64,000 nucleotides of DNA from Panicum virgatum (GCF_016808335.1 NC_053142.1:3113802-3177801); one strand, 5' to 3'. Numbered from the stretch's first letter, positions 45,860 to 58,400 are shown. Notes: generated by a model from the letters alone, not told the origin. A program made the numbers and translations.

Positions 45860-46814
45860 GTCGGCCGGCCTGGTGCTATCTTGGGCCACGCGTAAGTTGC
45901 AACTCCCCACCTGCTGGGCTGCCCGCCACGAGCTGGGCCTGCATGCACGCGCACGGGCTGCCTGCTGGGCTGGCCGCGGGCTCGTGTGGCCTGCTGGCTG
46001 CTGAACGGGCAGCTGCTGGCACCTGCGCAGCGTGGGAGCCGCGAGCGCCGCCGCCTGTGTGGTCACGCATCTGAGAGCAGGGCTAATAACCCAGCTAGCC
46101 AACCGGCTGCATGTGCTGCCAGGGGCAATATTGGAACTGAGGGTTCCAAGACAAAACCTGTCTTAATTAAGGGTGTTCTAATTCTCTTAGGCTTCTTTGA
46201 CTCGGGCGGGCCTTCGGAGGTTCCTAAGTAGAAAGACTTTGTGGATGAATCCACAACTGATGGTGCTTTAGGTTTATCTGATCCGCATGAGCCTAAACCA
46301 AGTGGTTTATCTTAGAGTGCTAGCCGCAGCTTCATTTCGAATAGCAATAACGCTTTCTCTTTCTTAGCGCTCCACCCCGCGGGGAGCTCTGGGTATCACA
46401 TTTCTGAAATTTCTTATTCGAGAGTGTGATTCGGCATAACCATAAGAAGTAGCTGTATTGTAGGCCGGACTAGTAGAAGTGGTGAGGTACCAGGGGGAAG
46501 ATGGATTTCGTGCCGAACCTGGTAAACGAACGGAATTAAGATGTGCGCGCACTTCTTCTCAAAAGAACTGCTAGACAGGCGGACCATCGCCCAAAGTCTA
46601 AGCAGATCAGTCTGCAAAAGTGTGCTTCGAGCCGATGACAGTTGAGCTTTCCAGCTTATCCGCTCGCCGCTGGGTGCCGCTGGGTGCATGCTGGCGGTTG
46701 AGGTTATGGGGCTCGTGTGCAGAGATTAAAACACCTGTTTGAGCCGGCTGGAGGTGAAACGTCGACTTACTTCTCTTTCCTCACTTCTCTCTCCTCCACG
46801 TAGCATTCAGCCTG
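45860..46814. other. Unassigned DNA, partly gene-like
   Basis: 45880-46100 is GC-rich with repeated CTGCTGGGCTG. 46100-46790 has balanced composition; one plus frame reads SEVPK, then KDFVDESTTDGALGLSDPHEP (46213-46305), and later ALHPAGSSGYHISEISYSRV (about 46370), with stops between. It could be a decayed coding or organelle-derived stretch. I cannot identify it, and it is not part of any element defined here. Confidence 0.3.
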
Positions 46815-46819
46815 CTTAC

Positions 46820-47561
46820 TGTAACGACCTGACCCGGGGCAACGGCTAAGATCTACTCTACACGTTGAGTAAATCAGACTTGCTAAATAACTCTCTTGCG
46901 CTTTCGTCCTCGCTTCGTGCAAAAGGTTGCAACCGGAGTTATTCAACCGAGCTACAGTAACCACGGGATTCGTCCCGGCCCATCTAGCCCGTTCTGTTAC
47001 AATCACCCACCCTTTAGGATTCGACGCCCCCGTTGAATCATCGAACCAACTTAAATACCACCAGGATCTCCTATCTTGGCCACGTCCCATACGTCTAGTG
47101 CTAACGGTCCCATATACCACGTCCGTGCGTCCAGTGCCAACGGTCCCTGTGCCACGTCCGTGCGTCCAGTGCCGGCGCATCCCCGATGCCCGCGCATCTA
47201 TGCCCACACGCGCCCGTCCACATGCCGGTGGCATCTGCGACCATGCGCCCGTGCTCATGCACGCGCACTTATGCCCGTATGTGGCATGAAACCGCGAGTC
47301 GGCTCTGATACCACTGTAACGACCCAACCCGGGGTAACGGCTAAGATCTACTCTGCACGTTGAGAAAATCACACCTGCTAAATAACTCTCTTGCGCTTTC
47401 GTCCTCGCTTCGCGCAAAAGGTTGCAACCGGAGTTATTCAACTACCCTGGGCCTGGTATTTAAGCTGGCTCGTCCCGCTCTCAACTTCCAGTTTGGGACT
47501 ATACTCCCGCCGCTACAGTAACCCGGGATTCGGCCCGGCCCATCTGGCCCATTCTGTTACA
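46820..47561 (-). mobile_element. TRIM element, 742 bp, minus strand
   Basis: Two short LTRs (46820-47001, 182 bp; 47315-47561, 247 bp), each TGTAACGACC...TTCTGTTACA on the plus strand, flank a 313-bp non-coding interior. On the minus strand the primer site TGGTATCAGAGCC (complement of about 47301-47313) follows the LTR at 47315, and aaagggtgggtgat precedes the other LTR as a purine tract. The target duplication CTTAC is perfect (46815-46819, 47562-47566). The downstream LTR has lost about 65 bp. The interior has repeats of an about 38-bp cacgtccgtgcgtccagtgcc unit. This is a terminal-repeat retrotransposon in miniature. Confidence 0.9.
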
Positions 47562-47623
47562 CTTACAGCACACTATAATACTTGCTCTGACTGCTGCTGG
47601 CTGCCGCCGCCACTGTCGGCATA

Positions 47624-48116
47624 GTTCCGCTAGGCGCCGACTAGGTGGCGATTAGGCACGCCTAATCGCGAGTCGAAGGGTTAGCACCTCGCCTATGGGG
47701 TGTAGGCGAACCCATAGGCATCGGCAGCTCGTCGGCGGCGCCGATGAGGGTGGAGGAGCATCCGGCGGAGGTCACTGGTGGGGGAAGAGGAGCTGCGTTT
47801 GGCGGCAGGCGCAGGTGCGAGCGGCGGCAGGCGGCGGCTGGTGCGTGCGGGATAGGGAGAGATGCGAGAGAGGTAGACGGGATGCGGGAGAGAGGGTATG
47901 AGGGTTTAGTTGGGCCTTGAAATGGGCCTTCAAATGGGCCTTTTCAGTTTCTCCCTTTTCGTGACCACTCATCTCCTTTTTTGTTTCTTTTAAGTATTTA
48001 TAAATGTATTATTCATCATCTAGAAAAACGCCTAGCAACACTTAAGCGTGATTACTCCCGACTAGGCGTTAGGCTAAGGGTCAGCACCTAGAATCCGCCT
48101 AGTGCCTAGCAGAACC
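47624..48116. mobile_element. DNA element with CTAGGCG terminal motifs
   Basis: The ends are imperfect inverted repeats: gttccgctaggcgccgacta at the left and tagtgcctagcagaacc at the right, with further TAGGC/GCCTA motifs inside both ends (gattaggcacgcctaatc; gactaggcgttaggc). The GC-rich middle gives a plus frame with no recognisable domain. Probably a non-autonomous DNA transposon. Confidence 0.5.
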
Positions 48117-48228
48117 TTGGCTGTCAGTCTTGCCCCCGCGAGCACTTCGCGCGTGGCCACCGCCACGAGCCACTTGGCCGCGAGAATCGCCGGTGTGGCC
48201 GCTAGCAGCACGCCTGTGCCGTGGTAAG

Positions 48229-49693
48229 TGTTGGTACTTTGCAACATCACGAATAAAATCCGCAAGTACATGGATACCGCTGTAGCTTTCACCCAAGAGT
48301 ATTCCAGGGTATCGTATCCACTGGAGAACGTGAGTACACTATCTACGGGTTCAGGATGTCCAAGGACACACACACTGGTGTAGGAGGATAGGGAGAGAGG
48401 ACTTTCTAAGATCTAGAATCTATGTTTAGAAGAAGAGATCACGTCGCCGTTATACTTCGAGCAACTGGTTTCGACCGGCTCATACAAGTCGATAGCTCCA
48501 ATAATACGTGCTCTATCCAATATCCGAACGTGGAGGATTACTAGAGCTCGAACAGGGTTGTCACCACCTTCCGGATACCTCTACAAACCGTGGGACTATC
48601 AGATAACTGAGTGGCATAGTCCAGCCTAGACACCACGTCTACGTTGTTCCCTGCTAACTCTAGAGGCGATCAGGGTTATCCATTTCTATCCGGAGCCCAA
48701 CTCTAGAGTCAAATGCTACTCTCTAAGCATACACTCAACTTATATAAGGCAGAGATAATAACTTGCAACAAAACTCTAATCTAAATAAGGAAGTGTCGAA
48801 CACTTTCAACCGAATAAGCATCCGTCGAGGTACAAGCGGAGAATAGCGCCGACAAACCCGACACTTCCCCCAACTCCTCCTCACTCTCTTGTAGAGGTAT
48901 AAATTGGAGAAGAGCACCGTTACTGGCGCCCCTCCTGATTACCTCTACCCCTCTCCCCTACTAAACACAAGCTAGAGAGGCTCTACACTTGGAGGTGAGT
49001 GATGTGTGTCTTCATTTGGAGCCCCTCCCCTTGTATTTATAGGAGGAAACCGCCCTCATCTCGCCTGGGAATGAAGCCAAACCGCCATTGAGGGCCAACC
49101 ACACCTCACCATGTGTCACTGAGAGTTGGTGGGGCTCGTGGGCTGCCACCACATGGTCGGCCGACCGTGGGCTGGACCGGTTTGGCCCGGTCTTTGGTCA
49201 GATGGCTGCTACGTGGGCCCCCATATCATATATATGGGTAAGGGGCTGTCTTGATTCGGTTTGGTAGCTCTGGTGGACCTGTAGATCCTCGTGAACACGC
49301 CTGATTCGTCGAGAAGATTTTACTTCGGATCGATGACGTGTCACCTTGCTCATGGGCTGCATTCTCTTCTCATTTCCAAGCATAAGCAACCTGCACATAA
49401 ATGTACACTAACACTTTATGGAATTTATTAGCAATAACTCCTAACACCAGTGTTGACGCTCGTCTTTCATATGCTCATGCAGGAGCTGATGGATTGCTCT
49501 GATGGTCGGGTTTGTATCTTGATGCTTGAAGCATGTTTTACCTGCATTTCTGCATGAATTTCAATATAGTAATATTTCTAAGAGGAAACGTGAAATTGGC
49601 TCTTTCTGGATAATATAGGCAGGTATGAGACTTTATTCTCATGATTTCAGGCTCCAGGAGATGCTTGAAATGAGTCGTTAACGAGCGTCAACA
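48229..49693 (-). mobile_element. Solo LTR, minus strand
   Basis: Read on the minus strand it starts TGTTGACGCTCGTTAACGAC and ends AAAGTACCAACA. The target duplication GTAAG is perfect (48224-48228, 49694-49698). It is 1,465 bp with no coding domain. TATAAATAC lies at about 49033-49041 (minus), followed by aaggggaggggctcc. The head and TATA region are shared with the solo LTR at 53446, so both belong to one family. Confidence 0.85.
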
Positions 49694-49698
49694 GTAAG

Positions 49699-49947
49699 CA
49701 TGCGGAGCGCCGCCGCCATCAGTGAGCCGCCTGCAGATGGGCGTGCGTTGCACCTCCAACGGGCGCTATTATATGTCGCTTCGGGTGATGGTTCCGCAAA
49801 CCATTGCTTCAAGCGGACAACTATTGCATAATATTTTGGGTTGTAATTGGGCCTAATTATTGAGATTGACTGTTTCCACAAATCATAAAAAGATTCTGCG
49901 CATGTAGATTTCAAAATTAAAAATGTCATAAGTACTAAATTGAGCAT
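49699..49947. other. Flank of solo LTR, possible gene scrap
   Basis: Once the solo LTR is removed, 48117-48228 and 49699-49760 become contiguous GC-rich DNA that can be read on the minus strand as MAAALRMLTT... followed by a stop. This may be a scrap of a host coding region. No family was recognised. The rest is AT-rich. Confidence 0.25.
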
Positions 49948-52240
49948 CAAAATTAAATTTGAATTACACCATAATTTTTCTTATGATAAGATCTTAAAAC
50001 AAGACCACACTTACCTATGATTGTACGATATTTTATAAAAGTTTTTTTTATAAATTTTCAGTAACTAAATTCATCTACTAGGAATAAATATTTTAATAAC
50101 ACGAACAAATGATTATTTTTTGCAAACAAAATAATTAATCGTATAAATAATAATGTACAACGAACAAAATATTATATACACACGAACATTTGATTGTATA
50201 GGATAAATATTGAAAAATGAATATCACGAACAAATAAGTTAACATCATGGAACAATTTAATCTACAAACAAACAAATAATTTGAAATAACGAACAATTTA
50301 GATATACAAAATATAAATATAAATAAGAAGGAAACTAAATAAAAGAGAAGGAGCTAAAGGAAGAAAAAGGAAAGAAAACATGAGAGGAGTGATTGCATGT
50401 GCAACTGCAGTACTGCAGTAAGCATGCATGTGCACGCGACAGTAAGCACAAAAAAGCATGCAGCAGGGCACAAAAGCACATGCAACAGGAGCACAAAAGC
50501 GAAACATACATGCTACAGGAACACAAAAGCTTACAATAGCTTTGGTAGTACCTGAGGTTCTGGGTTCGACTCCCTTTGGGAGTGAATATTCTAAGATTTA
50601 ACGACGTTGTGCATTCAGTGGTAGGCGATATTCCCGTCGACAGCGAGGCGTCTGTGGTGACTTCGTCAATCTCGCGGATTTGCTGGCTTAGTCTTCAAAG
50701 ATGCTCATAGAGGTAGGGTTTTGCGTACGTGTATTCATAGGGGTGTGAGTGAGCATGCGTTGTGAGTGTCGGAGTTGTACTGTGTGATCTAAAAAAATCT
50801 TACGCAGTAGGAACACAAAAAGCGAAGCATGCACGCGCATGCAGCAAGAGCACAGAGCGCATGCGCTCTAGCGTGTGGGCCTGGGTCTAGCGCAAAAAAT
50901 AGAAACGGCCCAATTAAAAATTCAATTGACCACATGGCGATGGAAGCGTACTTTGTAATGCGCGCGATGTATAGTCGTGCAGCCCTCCGGCTGCCTGGTC
51001 CGCCAGGGTTATATATCGCCCGAGCGATGAGGTCTGTTTCCATTGCCTGTACAAAATCGACTACTTGGCATCGCACATTGGGCCGACTAGAATAGTTTCG
51101 GCCCATAAAAGTTTATACCGTTACAGCGACATTTATTGCCCACTCACATGGGATATGCATGCTGCAATTAAGTTATTTTGCTTGTGCTTTTGTTGTACGT
51201 GTGGAGAGTAAGCAGCAGGATCTATTGACTTCGCGTCTTCACGAACCATTTCAATGTTTTTCTTTTTGTTTTCTCCTCCTTTTATTTTATTTTATTTTAT
51301 TTATTTATTTTTTCATGACCGACGCTCTAAATAAGTTCGTTATTCCCTTCTTTTTTTTCCTTGTCCTTTTCTATTTATTTCCTTCCAATTGTTATTTTTT
51401 TCAGTTTTCTTCTCTAGTTCTCTCTCAAAACTCAAGCTAATATTTCTTGTACTTTTTGGTTATCTATTTCTTATTTGCCATGTGCACATATCTTGTATGA
51501 TTTATTAAATTAATTAACTATAAACTGATTTATTAAATTTATATGCTAACTTGTGCACATATTCTGTATGTCTGTTGTATAATATATTTCTATACATTTT
51601 CATTTTCTCTTTTTCTTTTACTTTTCAATTATTCTTGGATGTATTATTTTATCTGTTTGTAATTTATCTTCTACACAATTTGTATAATTTATCCATATTT
51701 CTAATAACTGTTCTTTAATAATAATTTATTTGTCATGTGTTTGTTTCAATGTATTTATATTTATTCTTTTAATTCGTATAATTTGTTCTTGGGATATTAC
51801 TTTTTTGTTCGATGAGTTCATATAATTTGTTCTATGCATAAAATATTTTGTTCCATGAGTTAGTATAATTTACTCCAGGTACACATATATTTGTTCTGTG
51901 CGTTTATATAATTTGTTCATAGTACTAAATTATTTGTTCGCCTTGTAGACTAAATTTTTCGGCGATGTTGACTCTTTTATTTGTAATATTCATTTTTCAT
52001 TATTATTCTGCAATCAAATGTTTGTCATGTTTATTTTTTTGTTCGTTATACATTATTATTTGTTCATTATATGTATTTTTTGTTCGTACATATAATTATT
52101 TTTTTGTAGAATCTAAAATTAATTATTTAGTATTAGCGAAAATACTTTTAAAAAATATCGTGTAAACATAGGCAAGTGTGGTCTTGTTTTGAAGATCTTG
52201 TCAAAAGAAAAAATAATGGTATAACCCAAATTTTTTTTGG
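49948..52240. mobile_element. DNA transposon with GAACAAA/TTTGTTC arrays
   Basis: The outer arms are inverted: ttacaccataatttttc...gatctt at 49964-49993 mirrors gaagatctt...gaaaaaataatggtataa at 52190-52232, and the match extends inward. Next to the arms are arrays of GAACAAA-type motifs (six between 50102 and 50290) and, in inverse form, TTTGTTC (about ten between 51785 and 52095). Such arrays are typical transposase binding zones. The middle holds a SINE and no transposase, so it is a non-autonomous element. Exact ends are uncertain. Confidence 0.6.
50528..50800 (+). mobile_element. tRNA-derived SINE (Au-type)
   Basis: A polymerase III B box GGTTCGACTCC at 50562-50572 is followed by the Au-SINE body (agtgaatattctaagattt; ttcccgtcgacagcgaggcg; ggtgacttcgtcaatctc; atagaggtagggttttgcg) and a short A-rich end at about 50790-50797. 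The A box region (tagctttggtag) is degenerate. Au SINEs are shared by cereals and a few other plants. Confidence 0.85.
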
Positions 52241-53445
52241 ACGCATGATTTAATAGTTATAGCTTTTTTTAATTTGCATGCATGTGGGTGATGTTATAGT
52301 GGGTATGCATGCAGATTTTTCTGATTCAATATACATGCGCTATTGCTACGATGGGCCATGCCAATGGCCAGTTAATTCGGTGAGTTGGCAGATTAATCAC
52401 GGCTATCTTCAGGAGATGGGTGTGGATTGGGGAAATCATCGCTTCAAGCGATGGTTAATCGTGCCCTGCCTTGTCTGAGCTTGCCTGTGCGCCTCGCGGG
52501 GCAGCTGCTGGTGCTGGCACGCGAGAGCAATCTGACCTGCAAGAACAAACGAACAAACAGAAAAAGGAACGAATGTTTTAAAACAAATTTCTCCATCAAA
52601 CCTCCGTGAATCGAAATAAAACTTGAGCTACTGATTCTTGTTTTCTAGACCCAGCAGATCCAACGAAATGATTGCGATAAGATGGAGTAAATTTCGCGAA
52701 TCAAAAATCACACGAAAATACACCTGAAAATAGCGAAAAAAGCTCGAGATTGATAGGATGAACACAAGATTCAACTCAAATCAAAAGTTCAGAGTGCACG
52801 AGTAGGGAAGAGCCTCCTTTCTCATGAATTCGTAGTACAAATCTTTCAAAAAACTATCTCAAATTCCTAACCCTAGGTGTAGAAGGGGAGGGGAGAAAAG
52901 AGAGGAACGGGGGAGAGAGAGAGGAGGGGGCACACGTCCAAGCCCAAAAGCCCCACGTGATCATCCATCCACCCCTTCTTCTTATCCTCTAATTCCTCCA
53001 CTAGAAAGATAAAAATACCCCTACTTAATTAATTAATGTACGTGCTCACACTGGGACAAATTTGTCCATCTTTTTGTAGAAGCCACAGACGGATACGCCG
53101 CCTTTACAACTTTGCTTCGCCTCGACGCAAGCTTCGCAATGGCGCCACGCGCCCTCCGTCCGAACATTGACCGCGTCAAGTCCGCCCCCAGTTTTGAAGC
53201 CCAAATTGGTCATACCTATCTCCCCCAATTTTGAGGCCAAATCGGTCAAACCCTCTCGCACGCCGCCGCACAACGTGACGGACTTCCGATTTTGAGGCAA
53301 AACCGTTCAAACCGCCGATGTCGACGTGTATCCGACCTCCCGCCGAGTCTTGATGCCTTCGAGTTGTTCGCACGCGCCCGCCGCATGGGCCGCCTACTTG
53401 ACTCGCCATCGTCCTCGCCGATTTGTCTGACGCCGTCTTCATCAC
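52241..53445. other. Unassigned DNA, probably old retrotransposon sequence
   Basis: 52241-53040 is mixed AT-rich DNA without a gene. 53050-53445 is GC-richer with repeated 'ccaattttgaggccaaatcggtca' phrases (about 53190, 53225, 53290). Removing the solo LTR makes it contiguous with 55266-55462, which looks like LTR DNA. No coding domain was seen. Confidence 0.35.
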
Positions 53446-55265
53446 TGTTGACGCTCACTAACGACCATTTCCAGGCGTCAACTTGATCAAAAAATCATGA
53501 GAGTTTACATTTCTTACACGCATCTTTATCCAATAAAGTCCCTAAACCACACTTCACCTTCTAGAAAATGCAAGTTGTGTTTTTGAGCTAATATGCAGGT
53601 TGCAAGCACACTTTGGCCCAATATAAAATCACAAAAAATATCAGAGCGTCAATTCAAGCTCAAATGGACCAAGTATAGCCCAAGAACTCAGTTCAGACCA
53701 CCCAAGACGAGCCAAGACCAACGGTGTTCGGACAAGGCTGCCCTGGACAGCCCACACGAAGAAGTTGGGGGCGGTTGGAGCCCCTGGGCCGTCGGCCGAC
53801 CACCCTGGTCGGCCGGCCAGGCCCGTGGGCCCCACCACCTTAACCAAGCCACGTGTCGCCTCCCTGTTGGTCCCTTAGGTCGGTTGCAAGGGTCTCACCC
53901 CCGTGGCTCCCTTCTATAAATACAAGGGGGGTAGAAATTAGAACACACACACACCCCTCACCACATTGTAACGTCCCGCCTCCCCGAGGCCGGGCCCGCT
54001 TACATCTGGCTGCTTTCTAGGACATAGACTGCCCTCACAGACCAACATCAGTCTTTCCAGCACACTTTGTCCTCACTCGTGCGCACTCGGGAAGAACTTT
54101 CCGGCCGGTCACCCATCCCCAAATTGCTCCGGGCCAAGCACGCTTAACCTCGGAGTTCTTTAAAGACCGGCTTCTGGAAAAGAAGTTGCAACTTATTGGT
54201 ATGAGTATCCGATTAATCCTATTAAGCCCTGGGCCAGGGTGTCACACACACTCATCTTTCTTGCTTATCTTGCATAGTCTTTAGGCTTAGTGGAGTTTAG
54301 GAGAAGTCTAGGAGTCATCGAGTCGCTGAAGTTGCTCGAGAGTTCTGGTGTGGGTTCATCTCTAGCTCTCTCTTGTAATATTCGGTTGTTTGTAATAGAA
54401 TTAGACTATGGTTATCGATATATGCTTGAAGTATGTTCTGAGTTATCGGATATATGCTTCTTGATCATGTTGCATTATTGTTCAATGCTTGCATTGCATG
54501 ATCGCCCTGTGCTTGCGATGGTTAACATATCGACCTTAGAACTCTATCAACTGCTCCAGTATTTGTATGTTTGCTCTAGTGTGATGTCTGTCCATCCGGA
54601 GGGTGGGGGCCCGCGCGGGACACTAGAGTATCGCTTACTAGTGTAGACATGGTGTCTAGATTAGCTAAGAGTTGCTAGATGTCAACTATACCCACGGTTT
54701 GTAGAGGTAGCCGGCAGGTGGTGATAGCCCTGTTCGAGCTCTAGTAATCCTTCACGTTCGGTATGGGGGGTAGGAGGTGCATAAAGCCGCCGGGGTGTAC
54801 GGGCTCCTCCCGTTACTTCGATGGTGGTCTCCCTATTGTGTAGTTTAATATCTGATGATCTAACCATAAGATGGCATAGATATAGCTAGCCTATCACAGT
54901 TGACTCAAGCTCTAACTTCTTCCTTGCTCCCGGCCTAAAGCATCTTTTCCTTTCTTTTATTTATTTATCTTGAGGGTAGTTGTGTGTGTGTCACACTACC
55001 TCCTACCATGTTATCTATCTTACCCCTGTTTATGCAAGAGACTATCCAATCTAGATAAAATTCATCAACTAGTCTATATCTCCTCATTCACCGCCTTCCC
55101 TGCGGAAATATAAATGACACCCCGGTATACTCCCAGATAAAATGCTACAGTGGTATTCCGTGCGTTTGCGGATTTATTCGTGGTTCATGAAATACCTGCC
55201 ACCCCAATTGGCGTTTGCGGGCGTCATCACTGTTTTCCCGGTGGTGACACTGGTAGGCGCCAACA
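53446..55265 (+). mobile_element. Solo LTR, plus strand
   Basis: Starts TGTTGACGCTCACTAACGAC and ends GTAGGCGCCAACA, with the perfect target duplication ATCAC (53441-53445, 55266-55270). It is 1,820 bp with no gag or pol. TCTATAAATAC at 53913-53923 is followed by aagggggg, matching the minus-strand solo LTR at 48229. A longer, better preserved member of that family. Confidence 0.88.
53913..53923 (+). promoter_or_regulatory. TATA box of TGTTGACGCTC LTR family
   Basis: TCTATAAATAC occurs here and on the minus strand at about 49033-49043 in the sister solo LTR, both followed by an aaggggg run. Conservation in two copies supports a core promoter. Confidence 0.55.
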
Positions 55266-55462
55266 ATCACCATGTACTCTTGATCTTCTGTGCACCATGT
55301 AGACCGCCCATGTATCTGCCGGGCCTCCTCGAGTCCCTCGGTCCAAGCCTTCTCGCATTCACCCTTCACCGTCTTGGTCCCTCGGCATGAACCTTTCGCT
55401 TCACCAAGCCTACTCGCATTCATCCTTCACCACAGTCCTTCAGCATGAATCTTTCGCCTGAC
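55266..55462. other. Remnant of an older LTR element
   Basis: Repeated phrases (tcgcattcacccttcacc at about 55352; tcgcattcatccttcacc at about 55411; ggcatgaacctttcgc and agcatgaatctttcgc) suggest old LTR or internal-region DNA. It was split first by the solo LTR and then by Tekay-2. Its family was not identified. Confidence 0.35.
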
Positions 55463-58400
55463 TGTAACACCCTAATTTAAATTCCAGCATTTAATAATAA
55501 ATTTATTTGGCTTTATTTAAATTTCTAAGGTTTATTGTGTTTAGTATGGCATTTAATCTAATTTTTTTGCTCCCTAAGTAATTAAAATTTATCATAGGGT
55601 TAAAATGTTTGTGCATTCATGCTGGTGCATACTTTTATTTGGTTGAGTGCATAGGAGTTTGAATTCAAATTTCATTTGAATTCAAATAGTTGGTGTGGAG
55701 TTTGAAAGAGAAAAGAAATAGAAAGGAAAGAAGAAGAAAAATAGAAACCCCAACCAGCCCAAACCCCAAAAGCAACCCAGCCCAGCTCCCCTTTCCTTCT
55801 TTCCCCGCGGGCCCAGCAACTCCCCGGCCCACTTCCCTTCCCTCGGGTCCAGCCCGATCCCTCCTCCTTCCCTCCCACGCACGGCCCGCTCTCCGCGCCG
55901 AGGCCCAGCAAACGGCTCAGCCCGCGCACGCGCCGTTCGGCTGATAGGCATGGCCCACTTGTCGGCGTGTTCTTCTTCCTCCTTCCTTTCTTCCCCCAGT
56001 GCCCGAGCTTATTTTCTCTGCTCCGCCCGCTCCCTCGCTGCTTCGTGGGCCTCCCGGATCCTGCAGGGACCACCGACCAGCCACGTCGCACACGCCTCGA
56101 CCTTGCAGAAGGTGCACCGAGCCAGATCACGTGGACGCCGGTGCACGATCCGTTTCCCCCGCGCGGTAACAACCCGCCCAAATCCCCGGACACCCCCTTT
56201 AAACGCACCCCGGCCCTTCCATGCGTCCCACCTCGCCACATCGCCGCCGCCTCTACACCACGCCACCACCACTACGGCACCGCAGCCACCTCGCCCTGCC
56301 CCGCCATTGCGGTGCAGAGCCCTGCGCCAACACGGCCATGCTGCGCCACCGCCTCCCGGCTCCTGCAAGGCACCGTCGTGGCTTCGCCTTGATTCCAGGA
56401 GCCTCACCATGCCCGCAGTCCCCAATCCAAGCCCTGCAGCACCGGGAATTGCTCCGGAGCGCAACGCCGGTGAGTTTTGTACGTCACCGCAATTGCTCGC
56501 CGCCGTGGAAACTCGGGCCGCCCTGACCCCGTTGCAGCCCCCACAGGTCCACCAGGTGTTGAAGTACGGTTTCCAGAAGCCCAGAGGGGCGCTCCATCGG
56601 CCGGACCCCGAGCCCCGCCCGTGTGCCGCCACTCGCCATCGACGCCAGCCTCCCTGCACGGCTATGCAGCTCGATTTCGAGCCTCGGTAACCATCCACAC
56701 AGCCTCCCCGTCCTTTTGCACTAGATCCAGTGGCAAGTAGGTCACCCCGGGGACCGGAACACCAATCGTCGGTGACGCCCACCGCAGCCCCTCCGTGGCG
56801 GATGCCCTGCACCGCTGCACAGCCTCGCGCCGGCCTTGCCCAGGCTTGTGTTGGCCTTGCGCACGCGCACGCACCCTTTGGCACCTAGACCTGAACCTAG
56901 AACGGCACGAACGCCGCACGCCGGTGAAGTGCCACCGCGCAGAGCCGCCGCCGTCCCTGTCGGCGCCGCCCAGAGCCCTACCGAGCCCCGAAAACGCCTC
57001 AGGTGGATTACACATGGTTCGTAGACCATCCTAGACCCAAGCGCTGGTCCGTTTAACCCCTGGAAGGCCGGAATCAAGGAAGTCCGGCGAGTTTCCGCGT
57101 GGCACCGCCGCAGGATTTGGTTGCCGACGATGCCCCGCCGCCGCCCGCGCGCCCAAGCGTCCCTGGCCGCCCGATCCCGCACGGACGCCCAAGATTAGGT
57201 CCAGCTCCACTCAAATCCGGACCGCTAGATCCAGAGTGGATGGTCTAGATTAGAAGATACCCCTTTGGCCTGGCTGTTTTGCTAAAGACACCCTGGGCTT
57301 TCTCTGAATCAACCCGCAGTCCACCTCTATTCAAAAGAAATTGTTGTTTAGTCCAAAATTTAGCGCCCAGCCCCCTGAGCTTTTTAAATATAGAACCCGC
57401 CATCCTAGCTTGGTAATTTTGCGAGTTAGACCCTAGAACTACCCTTTAATTACAGTTAGGCCCTCTGTTTTTGCCCAGAACCCCCTGTAGCTCAGTTTTT
57501 CTAGCAGAAAAGACTCTGGACCTTGTTTTTGCTCTAGTTTTTGCCTTCTAGCTCCGTTTTAGGCGTTCTTTATGTCCACGCGATCGTTGTAACGCGTAGA
57601 ATAGTTCCAGCTTAGTTTTTCTTGCTGTTTTTATGTATTGTTGTACTATTTATTAGTTTATGCTATTGTTTGCTTGTATGCTTATTGTTGTGCATTGTTT
57701 TTTGGCCATGTGTTCGTGAGTAGACATTGATCCATCTGAGGAGACCCAGTACCCGTACTCAGAGCAGCCGTCTTCTGACTAGTTTGAGCAGCAGCAGGAG
57801 CAGTACGAGGAAGGCAAGTATAATATGAACAACACCCATCACTATTAAATACATTTTCATACTGCATTTTAATACTGTATGCCTATAAGGACCTTCCTAG
57901 CCACTTTATATACTTTATATATATATCCTTTGTGTTGCATTTTGGTTAGTTGTGCAAGGTGCCACAATATAACACACTTGGTCCTTTTTAATTAATTTTA
58001 TTAATGGTTTATGCAACTTAATTCTGGGAGTGGCCCTCTGTGCTTCGTGCTTGGGTGGCTCACGTCTCGTTAAAATATGTTTTGTTAGAAACTTGGTTTA
58101 GGGGGCCAGCACGGTGCTTAGTGCTTGGTTGGCCACTCTCCATAAAGACCAGTTCATAGAGCGACAACCTGGGACAACAGCGCTACCACAAGACTGGAAT
58201 GGGACGGTCTTGGCGTAATAATTAGGTCTTTTTGGTTTGGAGTAACTTACCTGTGGGGCAGGGGCGGTAAGCTTCTATGGCCCTCGTGCTGAGTGGCCTC
58301 GTCTGTGCTTCGTGTCTTGATGCCCACTAGACTTACTCCATAGTCGCCGATCCACCCTCGCGGTTACTCCTTACCAACGAGATTCTTTGTAAAGGCCTCG

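Noticed and set aside
48229..49446. LTR ending at ...CTCCTAACA (49446)
   Set aside because: No target duplication fits that end, while 49693 gives a perfect one.
49451..49693. Separate 243-bp MITE bounded by TGTTGACGCTCGT/ACGAGCGTCAACA
   Set aside because: The outer duplication GTAAG shows that the element runs from 48229 to 49693. The inner copy of the end motif lies inside the solo LTR.
50540..50580. Possible tRNA gene from the GGTTCGACTCC box
   Set aside because: There is no acceptor stem or anticodon arm, and the following sequence is the Au-type SINE body.
55690..57180. Frames of up to 291 codons in the Tekay-2 LTR
   Set aside because: Same cause: GC-rich LTR DNA open on both strands, Ala/Arg/Pro-rich products and no family.
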